64,000 bases of DNA from Primulina eburnea (Eukaryota > Streptophyta > Magnoliopsida > Lamiales > Gesneriaceae), in NCBI RefSeq assembly GCF_022965805.1, contig NC_133103.1:53456386-53520385 (forward strand). Direction: 5' to 3'. Positions 31,401 through 42,535 of this stretch are shown here, in pieces. The notes under the pieces were generated by a model. That model saw only the letters and a list, made by a program, of their open reading frames with translations, searched no databases and had not been told where the DNA came from. Positions within the stretch are counted from its first letter, which is position 1. Each line of letters starts with the position of its first letter. Position numbers and translations under genes: made by a program.

Positions 31401-32569
31401 TGGAAAAATAAGGCCCCCGACTGCTGAATCAAATCCTGAGACGTCAGGCAAACCCCATTCTCCCATATGCGGAAAATTTTATTCGCCACACGCTTTTTCC
31501 TCACCATATTATGGAAGAGTCTGGTGTTCCGCTCACCATCCTCAAGCCAATGGCAAGCCACTTTCTGTTTCCAAAAATCCGCCTCCATGGCGGTGATACG
31601 AGCCAGATCCTCATTGCGATCGGACAAGGAAGTCCAATTCGCGTCAGAAGGGTCGGCCTCACAGACATCCTCAGCTGAACGAACAGCCCTCTCAGCCTCA
31701 GTGAGTCTATCAAAGATGTTACCAAAAACATCCCGATTCCACCACCGGAGGTGATGCTTGAGACGCTTCATCTTGGCAGAAAGCCGAGGCATGCCGCTCA
31801 GACTGCATGGCAGATTCCAATTAAGCCTCACAGTCTGCAAAAAATCATGGTGCCTAACCCACATTCGCTGGAAGCGAAACGAGCTCGGTCCACGGGCAAA
31901 AACAGGAGCGGTAACCAAAAGCGGACAGTGATCCGAGACAGTACGGGCGAGATGCTCAACCCGAATCGAGCTGAAATGATCTCCCCAATCAACAGAAACC
32001 AAGACCATGTCCAACCGCTTCCAAATGGTCTTATTCGTCCAAGTGAACGAAGACCCCTCAAAACCAGCATCGATAAGACCAGAATCAATAATAAAATTGT
32101 TGAACTCCTCCATGGGTAGCAACCTACCACCACGGGAGCCCAAGCACTCAGACGCATCCCTGACGACATTAAAATCGCCCCCAACCAGCCAGGGACCCAA
32201 AACAGGCTTAACCAAAAGCAAAGAAGCCCAAAGATCCCTACGCTGGACATAATCACATCTAGCATAAACAAAAGAACAAAATATCTCTGTCGGTAAGAAA
32301 GAGGCAGAGACTCTGATGTGAAGGAACTGAGCATGATCAAAAACACACTCCGCCATCACATCAGCAGCAAAAAATACCCAGATATGACCGGAGAGATTAG
32401 AAATGACTCCAGAAAACCCCAAACGGCGAGTCATGAATCTCGGATCCAGATCAATCATGGGCTCCAAAACAGCCAAAACCTTAATCTGTTTCTCCTTTAC
32501 AAAGGCATGAAGCCTCTGCTGGGACTCCGAACCGCGAAGTCCCCGGATATTCCAGATTAAGCAATTCAT
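28472..32569 (-). CDS. LINE 1 ORF2: endonuclease, reverse transcriptase, zf-RVT, RNase H (1365 aa)
   Basis: The enzyme that nicks DNA and copies the element RNA. N-terminal AP-type endonuclease: WNIRGL (about residue 5), LEPM, GGDFNVV (about 130), SFTWTN, VSDHCPLL (about 211). RT: FRPISLCNVTNKIISKLL, NQSGFVPGR, LKLDMAKAYDRVQW, LRQGDPLSPLLF and the catalytic YADD (about 673). A zf-RVT finger (CQCCDMAETFTHIF, about 1060) and a C-terminal RNase H (LNVDGSS about 1210, RAELWA, IELDS, REGNSLADALA) follow, the domain found in many plant L1s. The start overlaps the ORF1 stop by ATGA. One oddity: the endonuclease RLDR motif reads RLDM here. 1365 aa is a normal full length. Confidence 0.93.
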   Translation of the reverse strand: MNCLIWNIRGLRGSESQQRLHAFVKEKQIKVLAVLEPMIDLDPRFMTRRLGFSGVISNLSGHIWVFFAADVMAECVFDHAQFLHIRVSASFLPTEIFCSFVYARCDYVQRRDLWASLLLVKPVLGPWLVGGDFNVVRDASECLGSRGGRLLPMEEFNNFIIDSGLIDAGFEGSSFTWTNKTIWKRLDMVLVSVDWGDHFSSIRVEHLARTVSDHCPLLVTAPVFARGPSSFRFQRMWVRHHDFLQTVRLNWNLPCSLSGMPRLSAKMKRLKHHLRWWNRDVFGNIFDRLTEAERAVRSAEDVCEADPSDANWTSLSDRNEDLARITAMEADFWKQKVACHWLEDGERNTRLFHNMVRKKRVANKIFRIWENGVCLTSQDLIQQSGALFFQDLLTGEPSALDCPDFSGFPSVISAVENDGIAAIPSLEEVRATVFSIHPDSVAGPDGFSSAFFQHCWEIVHQDVFGAVLDFFQGSPMPQGFTATTITLIPKVEGARAWSDFRPISLCNVTNKIISKLLCSRLRDVVERLVSPNQSGFVPGRMISDNILLAQELTHSITLPSRGGNVILKLDMAKAYDRVQWHFLFDVMRHFGFSERVVALVSACISHCHFSVNINGSLSGFFGSTRGLRQGDPLSPLLFVLGAEYLSRGLDRLYLQHPAFRYRSDCDILISHLAYADDVIIFASGGSRGMQRLVDFLHHYENCSGQRVNTAKSSLILPPRCSERLRSRTLRITGFAEGHLPLKYLGVPLYRGNRTCSLFEPLLQSVRRKLEGWETRTLSPGSRMTLIRSVLLSMPIYLFQVVQPPLAVMEKLERAFNAFLWGSRPLEKKWHWARWSRACLPVLEGGLGFRRLKDLVECFSIKLWFRFRQGSSLWARFLLRKYCRLDAPACVPARASISPIWRRLLRIRPRAEPGIRWRVGLGDVSFWDDTWFGDVPLSSRCVVRGGRDVRVSHFLSEGSWDFDRLCAVVAPSVAEEIVLIPVLSGDPDLARWIHSSDGAFSVRSAWEPIRQRAPSSDIFRPCWGSWLRPTMSFFLWRFWHQWLPVDEVLQRRGFALVSRCQCCDMAETFTHIFISSPVARSVWHFFGAVFRVRIPDTEDFSLFLSAWKRDLVWSRGGHVREFLPCIVLWFLWTARNDAKHRLLPVSGETVKYQILYYLRLAHSACTVKPRHWLGVFQVARLLGISVALHRFHRTAIVRWLRPPSGCFKLNVDGSSRGISGDSSAGGVVRDDSGRVVLSFSEFIGAGSSLRAELWAVWRGLLLCSDHSFFPLWIELDSLTSIQLIRSRRCCWGLDHIVSRILVLLRGRSVHISHIFREGNSLADALAARAHTLRHFTLELGPSLPRHISILARSDTSGLPYLRYRCS

Positions 32570-34899
32570 GGGGAACGGGTGGAAGAAGGACCCGATCGCT
32601 TTTTATGCGATCGCCGACCATCATCCTGAGGTCGTTTTCTGGGGTTTGACATGTCAGTGTCCAGAATACTACACTCGGACCCACAGCTAACTCCAGACAC
32701 AGAATGTCGATCAAAATCCTGATCAGGATCATCAGCCGACATGTGACTGGGGGTCATCTCAAGAATAGGGGGTCCCTGTCTAGCAATCAACTCGTCCAGC
32801 AGAGAAGTGGCATCAGCAGGGGATGCAGGAAAAGATGGGACCGAGTGACTGCTATGATTTTCAATACAAGCCTCCGGGGGGACAAACACAGTCACCACAT
32901 CCGGGCGTGGAGACCCAAGGTCATCCACGCAGTCCACAAAAGGAACGCTCTCATCGTCATCAGCCACCGAGACCTCAGGGCGGTCAAAAATAGTGGCCTC
33001 CTGATGAGAACTCAAACCGACAGAGGGATCAGGAACACCTAATCCAAGCTCCTCAGAGCCGACCTCTGTCTCCTGCAAATGGGAAAGAACTCCAAAAGAG
33101 TTCGACGCAAGAGGATCATCTCTCGGGAGAACCTGACGCACAGGCCTCCGTCTCTGTCTACGCTGGGGACCATGGCCATTGACATGAAGCTGGGGCTGTG
33201 GTCCCGGGACAATGACAGGAACAGCACCCTGAGGAGGTGCCGGAGCAGGAGGGGCCTCTTGCTGAGGATGATCACGATCAGCAGGCTTGGATCGAGCAGG
33301 TCTAGGATTTTTCCCATGGGAATAGCAAACATTGGTTGAATGGCCCAACATCTTGCAATCCAAGCAATACCCAGGTATTTTCTCATAAACAACATCAATC
33401 TCCTGGGTATGATCACCCCAGCCCACCCAAATTTGCTGAACAGGTGGTTCCAACACATTCAACTCCACACAGACCCGAGCAAAAGCACTCCGAGAGGAGT
33501 CAGCAGTAAAGTCATCCATTTTCACCGGGTTGCCCACAATCTTGGCAAGGGCAAAAAGACTTTTCTTGTTAAACAGGTGAATGTGCAAACCCGGGAAACG
33601 CACCCAAACCGGGGCTATGGGAGATTCTTCCTGAAGATTGAATTCCGGGGTCCATTTGGAAAAACGGATCCCCAGAGGTCCCACCATCATCTGCCCACGC
33701 GTCCAAAAGAGCGCATAATCCTCTTCACACTGAAGTGACAGGATCAGAAAACCCCGAGGCAAGAACCTCAAATCAAAAGATCGCTTCAATCCCAAACGAG
33801 CAAATGCCGCAGAAATACCCGAGTTTGGGACTAAGGATCTATTACCAGAAATCTTCAAAGTCGGTTTCCCATTCTTAAAAGGCTCGGTCAGAGAAGACAT
33901 TACCTCATCCGGGAATAAAATACCCGGTTTCCCATTCTTCAAAGTCGGCAGGGGCATGTCATCCATAGCATTCACGACATCTCCAAAGCCATTCTTCCCC
34001 GAGCGAGGCGAAGTAGGAGCCAGAGCATCCCTAAATGACACCGGAAACGTCTTAGTCGCCCGAAAATCAGATTTTGAAGCCGAACCCGAATTGTTGACTG
34101 TTGGGTTGACTCGGTCAACTCGCTGAGTTGACCCGGCCGAGTTGACCGGCGAGTTGACCACCGGAGATGTACCAAAGATCGGCGACGGCGAGGTGGTCAC
34201 GGAACCGGTCTTCAATCCACTAGAACCGGGCATAAGAGGGGTCGATTGAACCAAAGAAGGTGAAGAAAATCGAAATTGATTATGAAATTGGGGGTTTCCG
34301 ATCGGTGGTCGGAAACCTGAAATTGACGATGGCAATAGACGACCCATGGCTGGACGAGGATGTTGGCCAGAGGAATCGAAGAAAGACGACGTGCCGGCGC
34401 CGGAATTTGAAGAAAGGTGGGACGTGAAATGTGCGACAGACACCGCCGGCGTAGATCTGAAATTGCCATCGGAGGCGAACACCGTTGGGGCCGATTCTGG
34501 TGGCATTATCTTCGTCTGGGAGTGGGCATTCCAGATCGGGAGCCCATTTGCACAAAGGTGGTCGGCGACGACCGGAATCGAAGAAATGAATTCCGGCGAC
34601 GGAATGAACAGTGGCGGCGTCACTTTGCACGTCGAATCTGGGTGATTTACGGACTTGTTGAGGGTGGGGCTTGGACCAATCGAACCGTCTAGCAGAGACG
34701 ATTCAGATGATGTATGTCCGGCGCCGGGAGGAGCGGTACTCGTCGCCGGCGAAAGTTTGGACGGAAATCCAGCTTTTTCGGACGTTAAATTGACGGGGTT
34801 GCCGGACTCCAAATGTTCTGAAATTTTGCAGGTAGACTCGCCGGAGGATGGCAGTTCAGGTGGTGGGTGTGGCCTGCCGGGATCCGGCGGCGGAAGCAT
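32566..34899 (-). CDS. LINE 1 ORF1: Gag-like RNA-binding protein (777 aa)
   Basis: It likely packages the LINE RNA. Pro/Ser-rich N-terminal half, then a DUF4283 domain (about residues 335-480: GNRSLVPNSGISAAFARLGL, LPRGFLILSLQCEEDYALFW, PLGIRFSKWTPEF) and a CCHC_4 zinc knuckle (CLDCKMLGHSTNVC, about 513-527). A run of arginines follows (RRQRRRPVR) and the protein ends with a basic stretch (NPRKRPQDDGRRSHKKRSG) that looks like a bipartite nuclear localisation signal. DUF4283 plus CCHC_4 is the standard ORF1 of plant L1 elements. The Met at 34899 starts the frame, 63 nt from the element end; ORF2 follows by a 4-nt ATGA overlap. Confidence 0.9.
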   Translation of the reverse strand: MLPPPDPGRPHPPPELPSSGESTCKISEHLESGNPVNLTSEKAGFPSKLSPATSTAPPGAGHTSSESSLLDGSIGPSPTLNKSVNHPDSTCKVTPPLFIPSPEFISSIPVVADHLCANGLPIWNAHSQTKIMPPESAPTVFASDGNFRSTPAVSVAHFTSHLSSNSGAGTSSFFDSSGQHPRPAMGRLLPSSISGFRPPIGNPQFHNQFRFSSPSLVQSTPLMPGSSGLKTGSVTTSPSPIFGTSPVVNSPVNSAGSTQRVDRVNPTVNNSGSASKSDFRATKTFPVSFRDALAPTSPRSGKNGFGDVVNAMDDMPLPTLKNGKPGILFPDEVMSSLTEPFKNGKPTLKISGNRSLVPNSGISAAFARLGLKRSFDLRFLPRGFLILSLQCEEDYALFWTRGQMMVGPLGIRFSKWTPEFNLQEESPIAPVWVRFPGLHIHLFNKKSLFALAKIVGNPVKMDDFTADSSRSAFARVCVELNVLEPPVQQIWVGWGDHTQEIDVVYEKIPGYCLDCKMLGHSTNVCYSHGKNPRPARSKPADRDHPQQEAPPAPAPPQGAVPVIVPGPQPQLHVNGHGPQRRQRRRPVRQVLPRDDPLASNSFGVLSHLQETEVGSEELGLGVPDPSVGLSSHQEATIFDRPEVSVADDDESVPFVDCVDDLGSPRPDVVTVFVPPEACIENHSSHSVPSFPASPADATSLLDELIARQGPPILEMTPSHMSADDPDQDFDRHSVSGVSCGSECSILDTDMSNPRKRPQDDGRRSHKKRSGPSSTRSP

Positions 34900-34962
34900 G
34901 GCGGTAGAGAGGCGTGAATAGTGCCGAAGTTACTGTGTGTTTTCGCACCTTTTAGTGTGTGG

Positions 34963-35022
34963 TTTAGGGTTTAGGGTTTTGGGTTTAGGGTTTAGGGTTT
35001 AGGGTTTTTTTTTTTTTTTTTT
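34963..35022 (+). repeat. Telomere repeat tract joined to T18 (between LINE 1 and LINE 2)
   Basis: 42 bp of almost perfect TTTAGGG (one TTTTGGG) and then 18 T (35005-35022). Confidence 0.95.
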
Positions 35023-36000
35023 AATATAAAACACCGCCGGAAGCGGGGGGGTTAGGCAGACCCCTACCTGTATATATCATCAAAACAGATATACAACATA
35101 AAACCTAACGAGAGGGGGACTATACCAAGACCTCTCGAAAAGCTACTACACAACACACAAAAAACAAAAATCTAGGGTGGCAAATAAATGAGCCAAAAGC
35201 TAAGCCCTAGCTAAAGCGCATAATACATATGAAGCTCAAGAAGCAACGCTAAATACATGGGAGTAAAATGAAATCTATCTAAGCAGTAGAGATCCGGCTC
35301 AGAAATATGTGCAAAAGACCACCGATGGTGCCCATCTCTGAGCCATCTGCCAGTGTAATACCAACCTGAAGAATATAACCTACACCGAGATCGATCTGCT
35401 GTACCCGATCTGGCAGTCAAAATAGTAAGCAGCTGGAAAGTCACTGTGCAAAAACGGTCGAAACACAAAAGGAGGACCGTAATCCAGCTCAAGTCATTGA
35501 AGCTCGAAGACATAAAGAGAGGGAGAAAGCTGACGGAGCACATAAAATCAGAGATCCAAACATGACTGTAGCTCTGAAACAAGAAGCAACCAAAACAGAT
35601 CATCCAGAGCCACCAATGCACGGAACGAGAGTAGAAACTATATAAATCCCGACATGAATGAGGCTCCGGACCAGAGAAACCACTGACATAGATCATCCAG
35701 AACCACCATAAATTTCGACCAGCGAGCATAAAAGTAAGAAAGCGGCGGGCAAGGAGAAGCCTGCAGTGAGCGCCTGCCGGAAAACAGAAATAAACCAAAG
35801 AAAAGCACCAACGGAGACAGTACTGGGACCCATCCAAATCCAAAGGAACAAAACACGAAAAGTGCAAGTGTCTGGGCCAACTTGCACTGCTCAAATGTGA
35901 GATAAAAAACAACCTCCAAGGACAAAAGACCTGCAAGAAAAATAAATACATATATATAGATACAGAAAGAGAGCCAAAAGGAAGAAGGGGCTGCAAATGG

Positions 36001-39000
36001 CTAAGAATATCTGGATCTGAGGTAAGGGAGCCCTGAACGATCAGAACGGGCAAGAATGGAGATATGGCTGGGTAAGGAAGGACCTAACTCTAAGGTAAAC
36101 TGCCTAAGGTCATGAGCCCTAGCCGCCAAAGCATCCGCCACCGAATTACCCTCCCGGTATATATGCGAGATATGAACCATACGCCCCCTCAAGAGAACCA
36201 AAATCCTCGACACAATGTGATCTAACCCCCAACGACACTGACGAGAGCGGAGGATCTGAATAGAAATCTGAGAATCAACCTCGATCCAAAGAGGGAAAAG
36301 AGAAAGATCAGAACAAAGGATAAGACCCCTCCAGACCGCCCAGAGTTCCGCTCGGATAGTAGACCCAGCTCCAATGAACTCACTGAACGATAGCAAGACC
36401 CGCCCAGAATGATCACGAACGACGCCGCCAACCGAGGAATCCCCAGGATTCCCTCTCGAACTCCCATCCACATTCAGCTTAAAACAACCAGACGGCGGCC
36501 GAAGCCAACGAACAATCGCCGTCCGATGATATCTGTAAAAGCAAACTGAAAGCCCCAGGGATCGCGCCGCCTGGAAATAACCCACCCAATGCTTGGGTTT
36601 GACAGTACGCGCAGAATGGGCGAGGCGCAGGTAAGACAAGATCTGGAACTTCACCGTCTCTCCAGAAATGGAGAGCTGGCGGTGCTTCGCATCATTCCGA
36701 GCCGTCCAGAGAAACCACAAAATAATGAAAGGGAGAAACTCCCTCACATGGCCCCCTGGAGCCCAGACCAGATCCCGCTTCCAGGCACTAAGGAATAACC
36801 GGAAATCCTCGGTGTCAGGGATACGAACCCCAAAGACAGCACCAAAAAATTGCCAAACAGGACGAGCCACCGGGCTGCGAATAAACACATGCGTGAATGT
36901 CTCAGACATATCACAACACTGACAACGAGACGCTAACGCAAAGCCACGGCGCTGAAGCACCTCATCAACTGGGAGCCACTGATGCCAAAATCTCCAAAGA
37001 AAGAATGACATCGTAGGCCTCAACCAGCTACCCCAACAGGGGCGATTAAAACCAGAGATCGGGGCGCGCAAACGGATCAACTCCCAAGCGGACTTGACAG
37101 AAAAATCACCATCGGAGCTATGGATCCATCGAGCCGAATCCAACTCTCCCGAAAGAATCGGGACCAACACAATCTGCTCCGCAAAGGAAGGAGCAACAAC
37201 TGAACAAAGAAGGTCAAAATCCCAGGTTCCCTCCGAAAGAAAATGGGAAACCCGGACACCACGATCCCCACAGACCTCAGTCTGACTGGACAGGGGAACA
37301 TCCCTGAACCAACAATCATCCCAAAAAGAAACATCTCCATGGCCAACACGCCAGCGAATACCACTCTCCGCACGAGGCCTGATCTGGAGCAAACGCCGCC
37401 AAGTGGGAGAGATAAAACCACGAGAAGAAACACAAGCTGGGTGCGCCAAGAGACAATATTTCCTCATCAAAAATTTGGCCCAGAGGGAAGATCCCTGCCT
37501 GAACCGAAACCACAGTTTTATGGAGAAGCTATCCACGAGATCTTTCAATCTCCGGAAGCCAAGACCCCCCTCTTCCACGGGGAGGCAAGCCCGAGACCAG
37601 CGAGCCCAGTGCCATTTCTTCTCCAAGGGCCTGGACCCCCAAAGGAAGGCATTAAAGGCTCTCTCGAGTTTCTCCATGACAGCCAACGGAGGTTGAACAA
37701 CCTGAAACAAATATATGGGCATCGAGAGGAGCACGCTACGAATGAGGGTCATGCGGCTCCCCGGAGAAAGAGTACGAGTCTCCCAACCCTCCAACCGCCT
37801 CCTCACAGACTGTAAGAGGGGCTCAAAAAGAGAACACGTCCTATTGCCCCGAAATAAGGGGACACCTAGGTACTTGATCGGCAAGTGACCCTCCTCAAAG
37901 CCAGTGATACGCAAAAGTCTAGAGCGAAGGCGCTCAGAGCATCGCGGAGGTAAAATCAGGGAACTTTTGACAGCATTCACCATCTGTCCCGAACAGTTCT
38001 CATAGTGATGCAGAAAGTCTAAAAGACGCTGCATCCCACGAGACCCACCATTGGCAAAAATAATGATATCATCAGCATAGGCCAGGTGGGAAATCAAAAG
38101 ATCACAACTAGAACGGTACCTAATAGCAGGATGACGCAAGTAGAGTCTGTCAAAGCCACGCGAAAGATACTCCGCCCCTAAGATGAAGAGAAGAGGGGAC
38201 AATGGGTCTCCCTGCCTGAGGCCCCTGGTAGAACCGAAGAACCCCGAGAGAGAACCATTGATACTAACGGAGAAATGACAATGAGAAATACAGGCCGAGA
38301 CCAACGCCACAACCCGCTCTGAGAAACCAAAACTACGCAAAACATCAAAAAGGAAAGGCCATTGGACCCGGTCATAGGCCTTAGCCATATCCAGCTTCAA
38401 AATCACATTGCCACCACGAGTGGGAAGAGTAAGACTATGAGTCAGCTCCTGAGCAAGGAGGATGTTATCAGAAATCATCCGTCCCGGAACAAAGCCACTC
38501 TGATTCAAAGAAATAAGTCTCTCCGCCACAGCCCGCAAACGAGAGTACAACAACTTAGAAATGATTTTGTTCGTGACATTACAGAGGCTAATCGGACGGA
38601 AATCCGACCAAGCCCAAGCACCCTCGACTTTTGGGATCAAAGTAATCGTGGTGGCAGTAAAGCTCTGAGGCAGGGGAGAACCTCGGAAAAAATCCAAAAC
38701 CGCATCCAACACATCCTGATGAACGATCTCCCAGCAGTGCTGAAAAAATGCTGAAGAAAATCCATCAGGGCCTGCCACACTATCAGGAGAAATGGAGAAA
38801 ACAGTCGCCCGCACCTCCTCCAAGGAGGGGGTAGCAGTAATCCCATGATTCTCCTCATCAGAAATCACCGAAGGAAACCCCGAAAAATCAGGACGATCAA
38901 GCACAAAGGGATCCCCAGTGAGTAAATGCTGAAAAAACGAGGCACCCGACTGTTGAATCAACTCAGGAGACGTCAGGCAAACCCCATCATCCCATATGCG

Positions 39001-40098
39001 GAAAATCTTATTCGCCACACGCTTCTTCTTAACCATGTTATGAAAGAGTTTGGTGTTCCGCTCACCATCCTCTAGCCAGTTGCATGCAGCTTTTTGTCTC
39101 CAAAAATCCGCCTCCATGGCGGTGACACGAGCCAGATCCTCATTACGATCAGACAGGACAGTCCAATTCGAATCAGAAGGATCGGCCTCACATGCAAGCT
39201 CAGCAGAACGAACCGCACTCTCAGCCTGCAGTGATTTTATCAAAGATGTTACCAAAAACATCCCGATTCCACCACTTGAGGTGATTCTTAAGGCGCTTCA
39301 ACTTGACAAAAAGACGCGGCATACCAATCAGACTGCAAGGTAAATCCAATTGAGCCTAACAGTCTGCAAAAAACCATGATGCCGAATCCACATACGCTGA
39401 AAGCGAAACGAACTCGGCCCACGGGCAAAAACTGGAGCAGTAACCAAAAGAGGACAATGATCAGAAACAGTGCGGGCAAGATGTTCAACTCGAATGGAGT
39501 TGAAATGATCTCCCCAATCAACAGAAATCATAACCCTGTCCAACCGCTTCCAGATGGTCTTATTCGTCCAAGTGAACGAAGACCTCTCAAAGCCAGCATC
39601 AACTAGACCAGACTCCAAAATGAAAGTGTTGAACTCCTCCATGGGTAGAAGCCTACCACCACGGGTGCCCAAACACTCAGAAGCATCTCTGACGACATTA
39701 AAATCTCCCCCAACCAGCCAAGGACCTAGAGCAGGCTTAACCTGAAGAAGGGAAGTCCAGAGATCTCTACGCTCAATGTAGTCGCATCTGGCATAAACAA
39801 AAGAGCAGTAAATCTCAGTCGGCAAAAAAGATGCAGACACCTTGATGTGCAGAAACTGAGCATGATCAAAAACACACTCAGCCCGCACATCAGCAGCAAA
39901 AAAAGCCCAAATATGACCAGAAAGATTCGAAATGACTCTAGAAAAGCCCAAACGGCGAGTCATGAATCTCTGATCCAACTCAATCATCGGCTCCAAAATA
40001 ACCAGAACCTTAACCTGCTTCTCTTTCACAAAGGCATGCAGCCTCTGCTGGGACCCCGAATTCCGAAGTCCCCTAATATTCCAGATCATGAAATTCAT
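36001..40098 (-). pseudogene. LINE 2 ORF2 with two 1-nt indels
   Basis: Endonuclease part 40098-39328 (WNIRGLRN, GGDFNVV, RLDRVMIS, VSDHCPLL) breaks at NWIYLAV, where one A is missing relative to elements 3-4 (AAATCCAATT against AAATACCAATT). A second indel lies at CAGCCTGCAGTGATT (about 39235; others CAGCCTCGGTGATT). From 39261 to 36001 the RT, zf-RVT and RNase H are uninterrupted (1086 codons), with YADD, LRQGDPLSP and LNVDGSS present. Only the region between endonuclease and RT is out of frame. Confidence 0.88.
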
Positions 40099-42535
40099 AA
40101 AGAGTGGGCATCAGGATCACCCTGTCGCCTCTTGGACGAATCCTCAAATTCGTCCACCTTCCTCTTCTTCACCTCAGACATACTAATTTCTGGGACACCA
40201 GACGCAGAGTGTCTATCAAATCCCGTGCCGGGGTCCTCCTCAGACACCTGTCTGGCAACAAATTCAGAAACAGGGGGCCCCTGTGTAGCAAACAGTTCCT
40301 CCACCATGGAGGAAACCTCCGGAGAAGCAGGAAGGGAAGGAATCGAATGGCTACTATGATTCTCCAAACACAGAACCGAATCATCAAACAAAGGAGCCAC
40401 CCCAACTTTCGGAGAGCCCAGCTCATCCATACAATCCTGAAAAGGAATAGACTCCTCATCCTCAAAGACCTGATCACGAGACTGATCAGACACACCAACC
40501 GTGCCTGAAGGGAGCATCTCAATGGGGGAAGTACCCGAACGAACAAAATCAACACCAACAGGAGAAATCTGCTCCAAGGGAGCATCACCAGATAAACCAG
40601 CTCCCACGTCCCCCAAAGGGAAAACAGCATCAGGGCTGTCTCCAACTACCATGGAATCACTACCTCGCTCTGCCTCCGCCTGCCAAGGTGACAAGACATC
40701 AAAAGCATTCGAGGTGCCCACCGGGACAACATGCCCAAATGGAGGAGCCCTCACATGAGGAACACGAGGAGCAGCCCTCCTCCTCCTCCTACGCCTAGGG
40801 CCAACAAACGGCTCAGGATTGGGGTCCTGAGGACCCTGAACAACCTCAAGGGCCACACCCTCCTGGTGTGTCTTGCCCACAGTCTCCTCCTGAACCGGGG
40901 GAACAGGACCAGCAGGCCTGGTCCGGACTGGACGGGGATTCTTACCATGTGAATAACAAACAGTGGTCGCATGCCCCAGCATCTTGCAATCAGTACAATA
41001 AGCTGGGATCTTCTCATAGACGACCTCAATCTCCTGAGAATGATCACCCCAGGACACCCAGATGGACTTGACAGGGGGATCCAAGACATTGATCTCAACA
41101 CAAATGCGAGCAAAGGCCCCCCGAGTACCATCAGCTGTGTGATCATCAATCTTAATGGGAGTGCCCAAAAGCTTCGCAAGAGCACAAAGGCTCTTCTTGT
41201 CATAAAGATGGAGCGGTAACTCCGGAAGTCTGACCCAAACCGGGGCTAAAGGAGACTCCGCGTGGAAATTGAACTCCGGTGTCCACTTGGATAGTCTGAT
41301 ACCCAGTGGACCAATAAACAGACTGCCCCTAGTCCAGATACGAGCATAGTCCTCCTCACAAGAGAGAACTATCACAAGAAAACCCCGTGGCAAGAATTTC
41401 AAGGTATACGGTCGCGCAAACCCGAAATTGGCAAAAGCCGTAGATATAGCATGATTGGGCACAATCGATCGGTTGCCAGAAATTTTACCGACCAACGCAA
41501 ACTTAAATGGTGCAGATAAAGATGAGATGATCTCATCCGAGAAGTGAATGCCCGGCTTACCATCCTTAAATGACGGTGCGGGCATCTCATCCATCGACCC
41601 AAGAACATCCTCGAAACTGTTCTTGGTCGTCCGAGAGGACGACGGGGCCAAAATATCACGAAATGACAGTGCAGGTGTAACAGGTGCAATCTTGCGAGTA
41701 GAACCCACAAAATTACCTGGATTGACAGAATTCAAACGCCGAGTTCGCAGAGTTGACTGATGATTGTTGACCGTTGACTTTCCAGTTGACTTTTCGACCG
41801 ATGAACCAGCGGTGAACGGCGAGGTCCCAGGGAGCATGGAACCGGACCCAAACACTGCAGAACCGGGCGGCAGAGGGGGGAAATCGGCGTGAACAGTTGC
41901 CGAAAATTGACTAGAAATCGGAATTTGGGCGTTTTTGTCTCCGGTGGGATTTTCCGAAATTGAAGTCATAGGACTCTTACCCATGACTGGACGAAGCTTA
42001 CTGGAAGATGAATTGAAAAATTGCGCCGGAACGGCGCCGGAATTTGAGCTTGAATCGGACGGAATCTGCGCGACAGAAGCTACCGGCGTAGATCTGAAAT
42101 TGCCGCCGGAAGAGAACACCATTGGACCTGATTCATGAACCAATGTCTTCGTCTGGACCTGAGGATCACAGATCGGGGTCACTTGTGAATTTTGGATGAC
42201 GGAGGTAGCCGGAATCGGCGAAATAACAGACGGCTGCGCAGTGAACAGTAACTGCGCAGCTTTAACCGGAGAATACGCCAGAACGAGGAACCAGCTGGTC
42301 GCGCAGGTGTCGGAAATGAAAGCTGAGACTGAGGCGAAGAGAAGGAAGTAAGGCTAGCACTAGGAGGAGTGGTGGTTGCCGGCGACGAAGAAGGTGAAGA
42401 TTTGGCCGGAAATTCGATAGGAGAGAAGACGGGGCAATCGGACTCCGATTGACCTGAGATTTTGCAGGGAGGTTCGCCGGAGGGAGGTGGTTCAGGTGGG
42501 TGAGGTTGCCGGCCGGAATCCCGCGGCGGAAGCAT
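40095..42535 (-). pseudogene. LINE 2 ORF1 with one frameshift
   Basis: It starts MLPPRDSGRQPHPPEPPPSG at 42535 like the other copies, shifts frame near 42180-42250, then stays open for 695 codons to 40095 with DUF4283 (GNRSIVPNHAISTAFANFGF), the knuckle CTDCKMLGHATTVC, an Arg run and the basic end (EVKKRKVDEFEDSSKRRQ). The last bases overlap ORF2 by ATGA. Confidence 0.85.

Larger units (their letters stand above)
27553..34962 (-). mobile_element. LINE 1 of the telomere array (L1 clade, ORFs intact)
   Basis: 7410 bp without its tail. In sense order: short 5' leader (63 nt), ORF1 34899-32566, ORF2 32569-28472, a 3' UTR of about 919 bp, and a 3' end with a small hairpin, then poly(A)20 against telomere repeats. 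The 5' end meets telomere repeats at 34963 (AGTGTGTGG|TTTAGGG) and lacks about 40 nt compared with elements 2-4. Both ORFs are open, so this copy could encode its proteins. Confidence 0.92.

Noticed and set aside
28571..34921. Plus-strand open frames (up to about 190 codons) opposite the LINE ORFs
   Set aside because: They are antisense to confirmed ORF1/ORF2 domains, have Arg/Pro-rich low-complexity translations and no own motifs.
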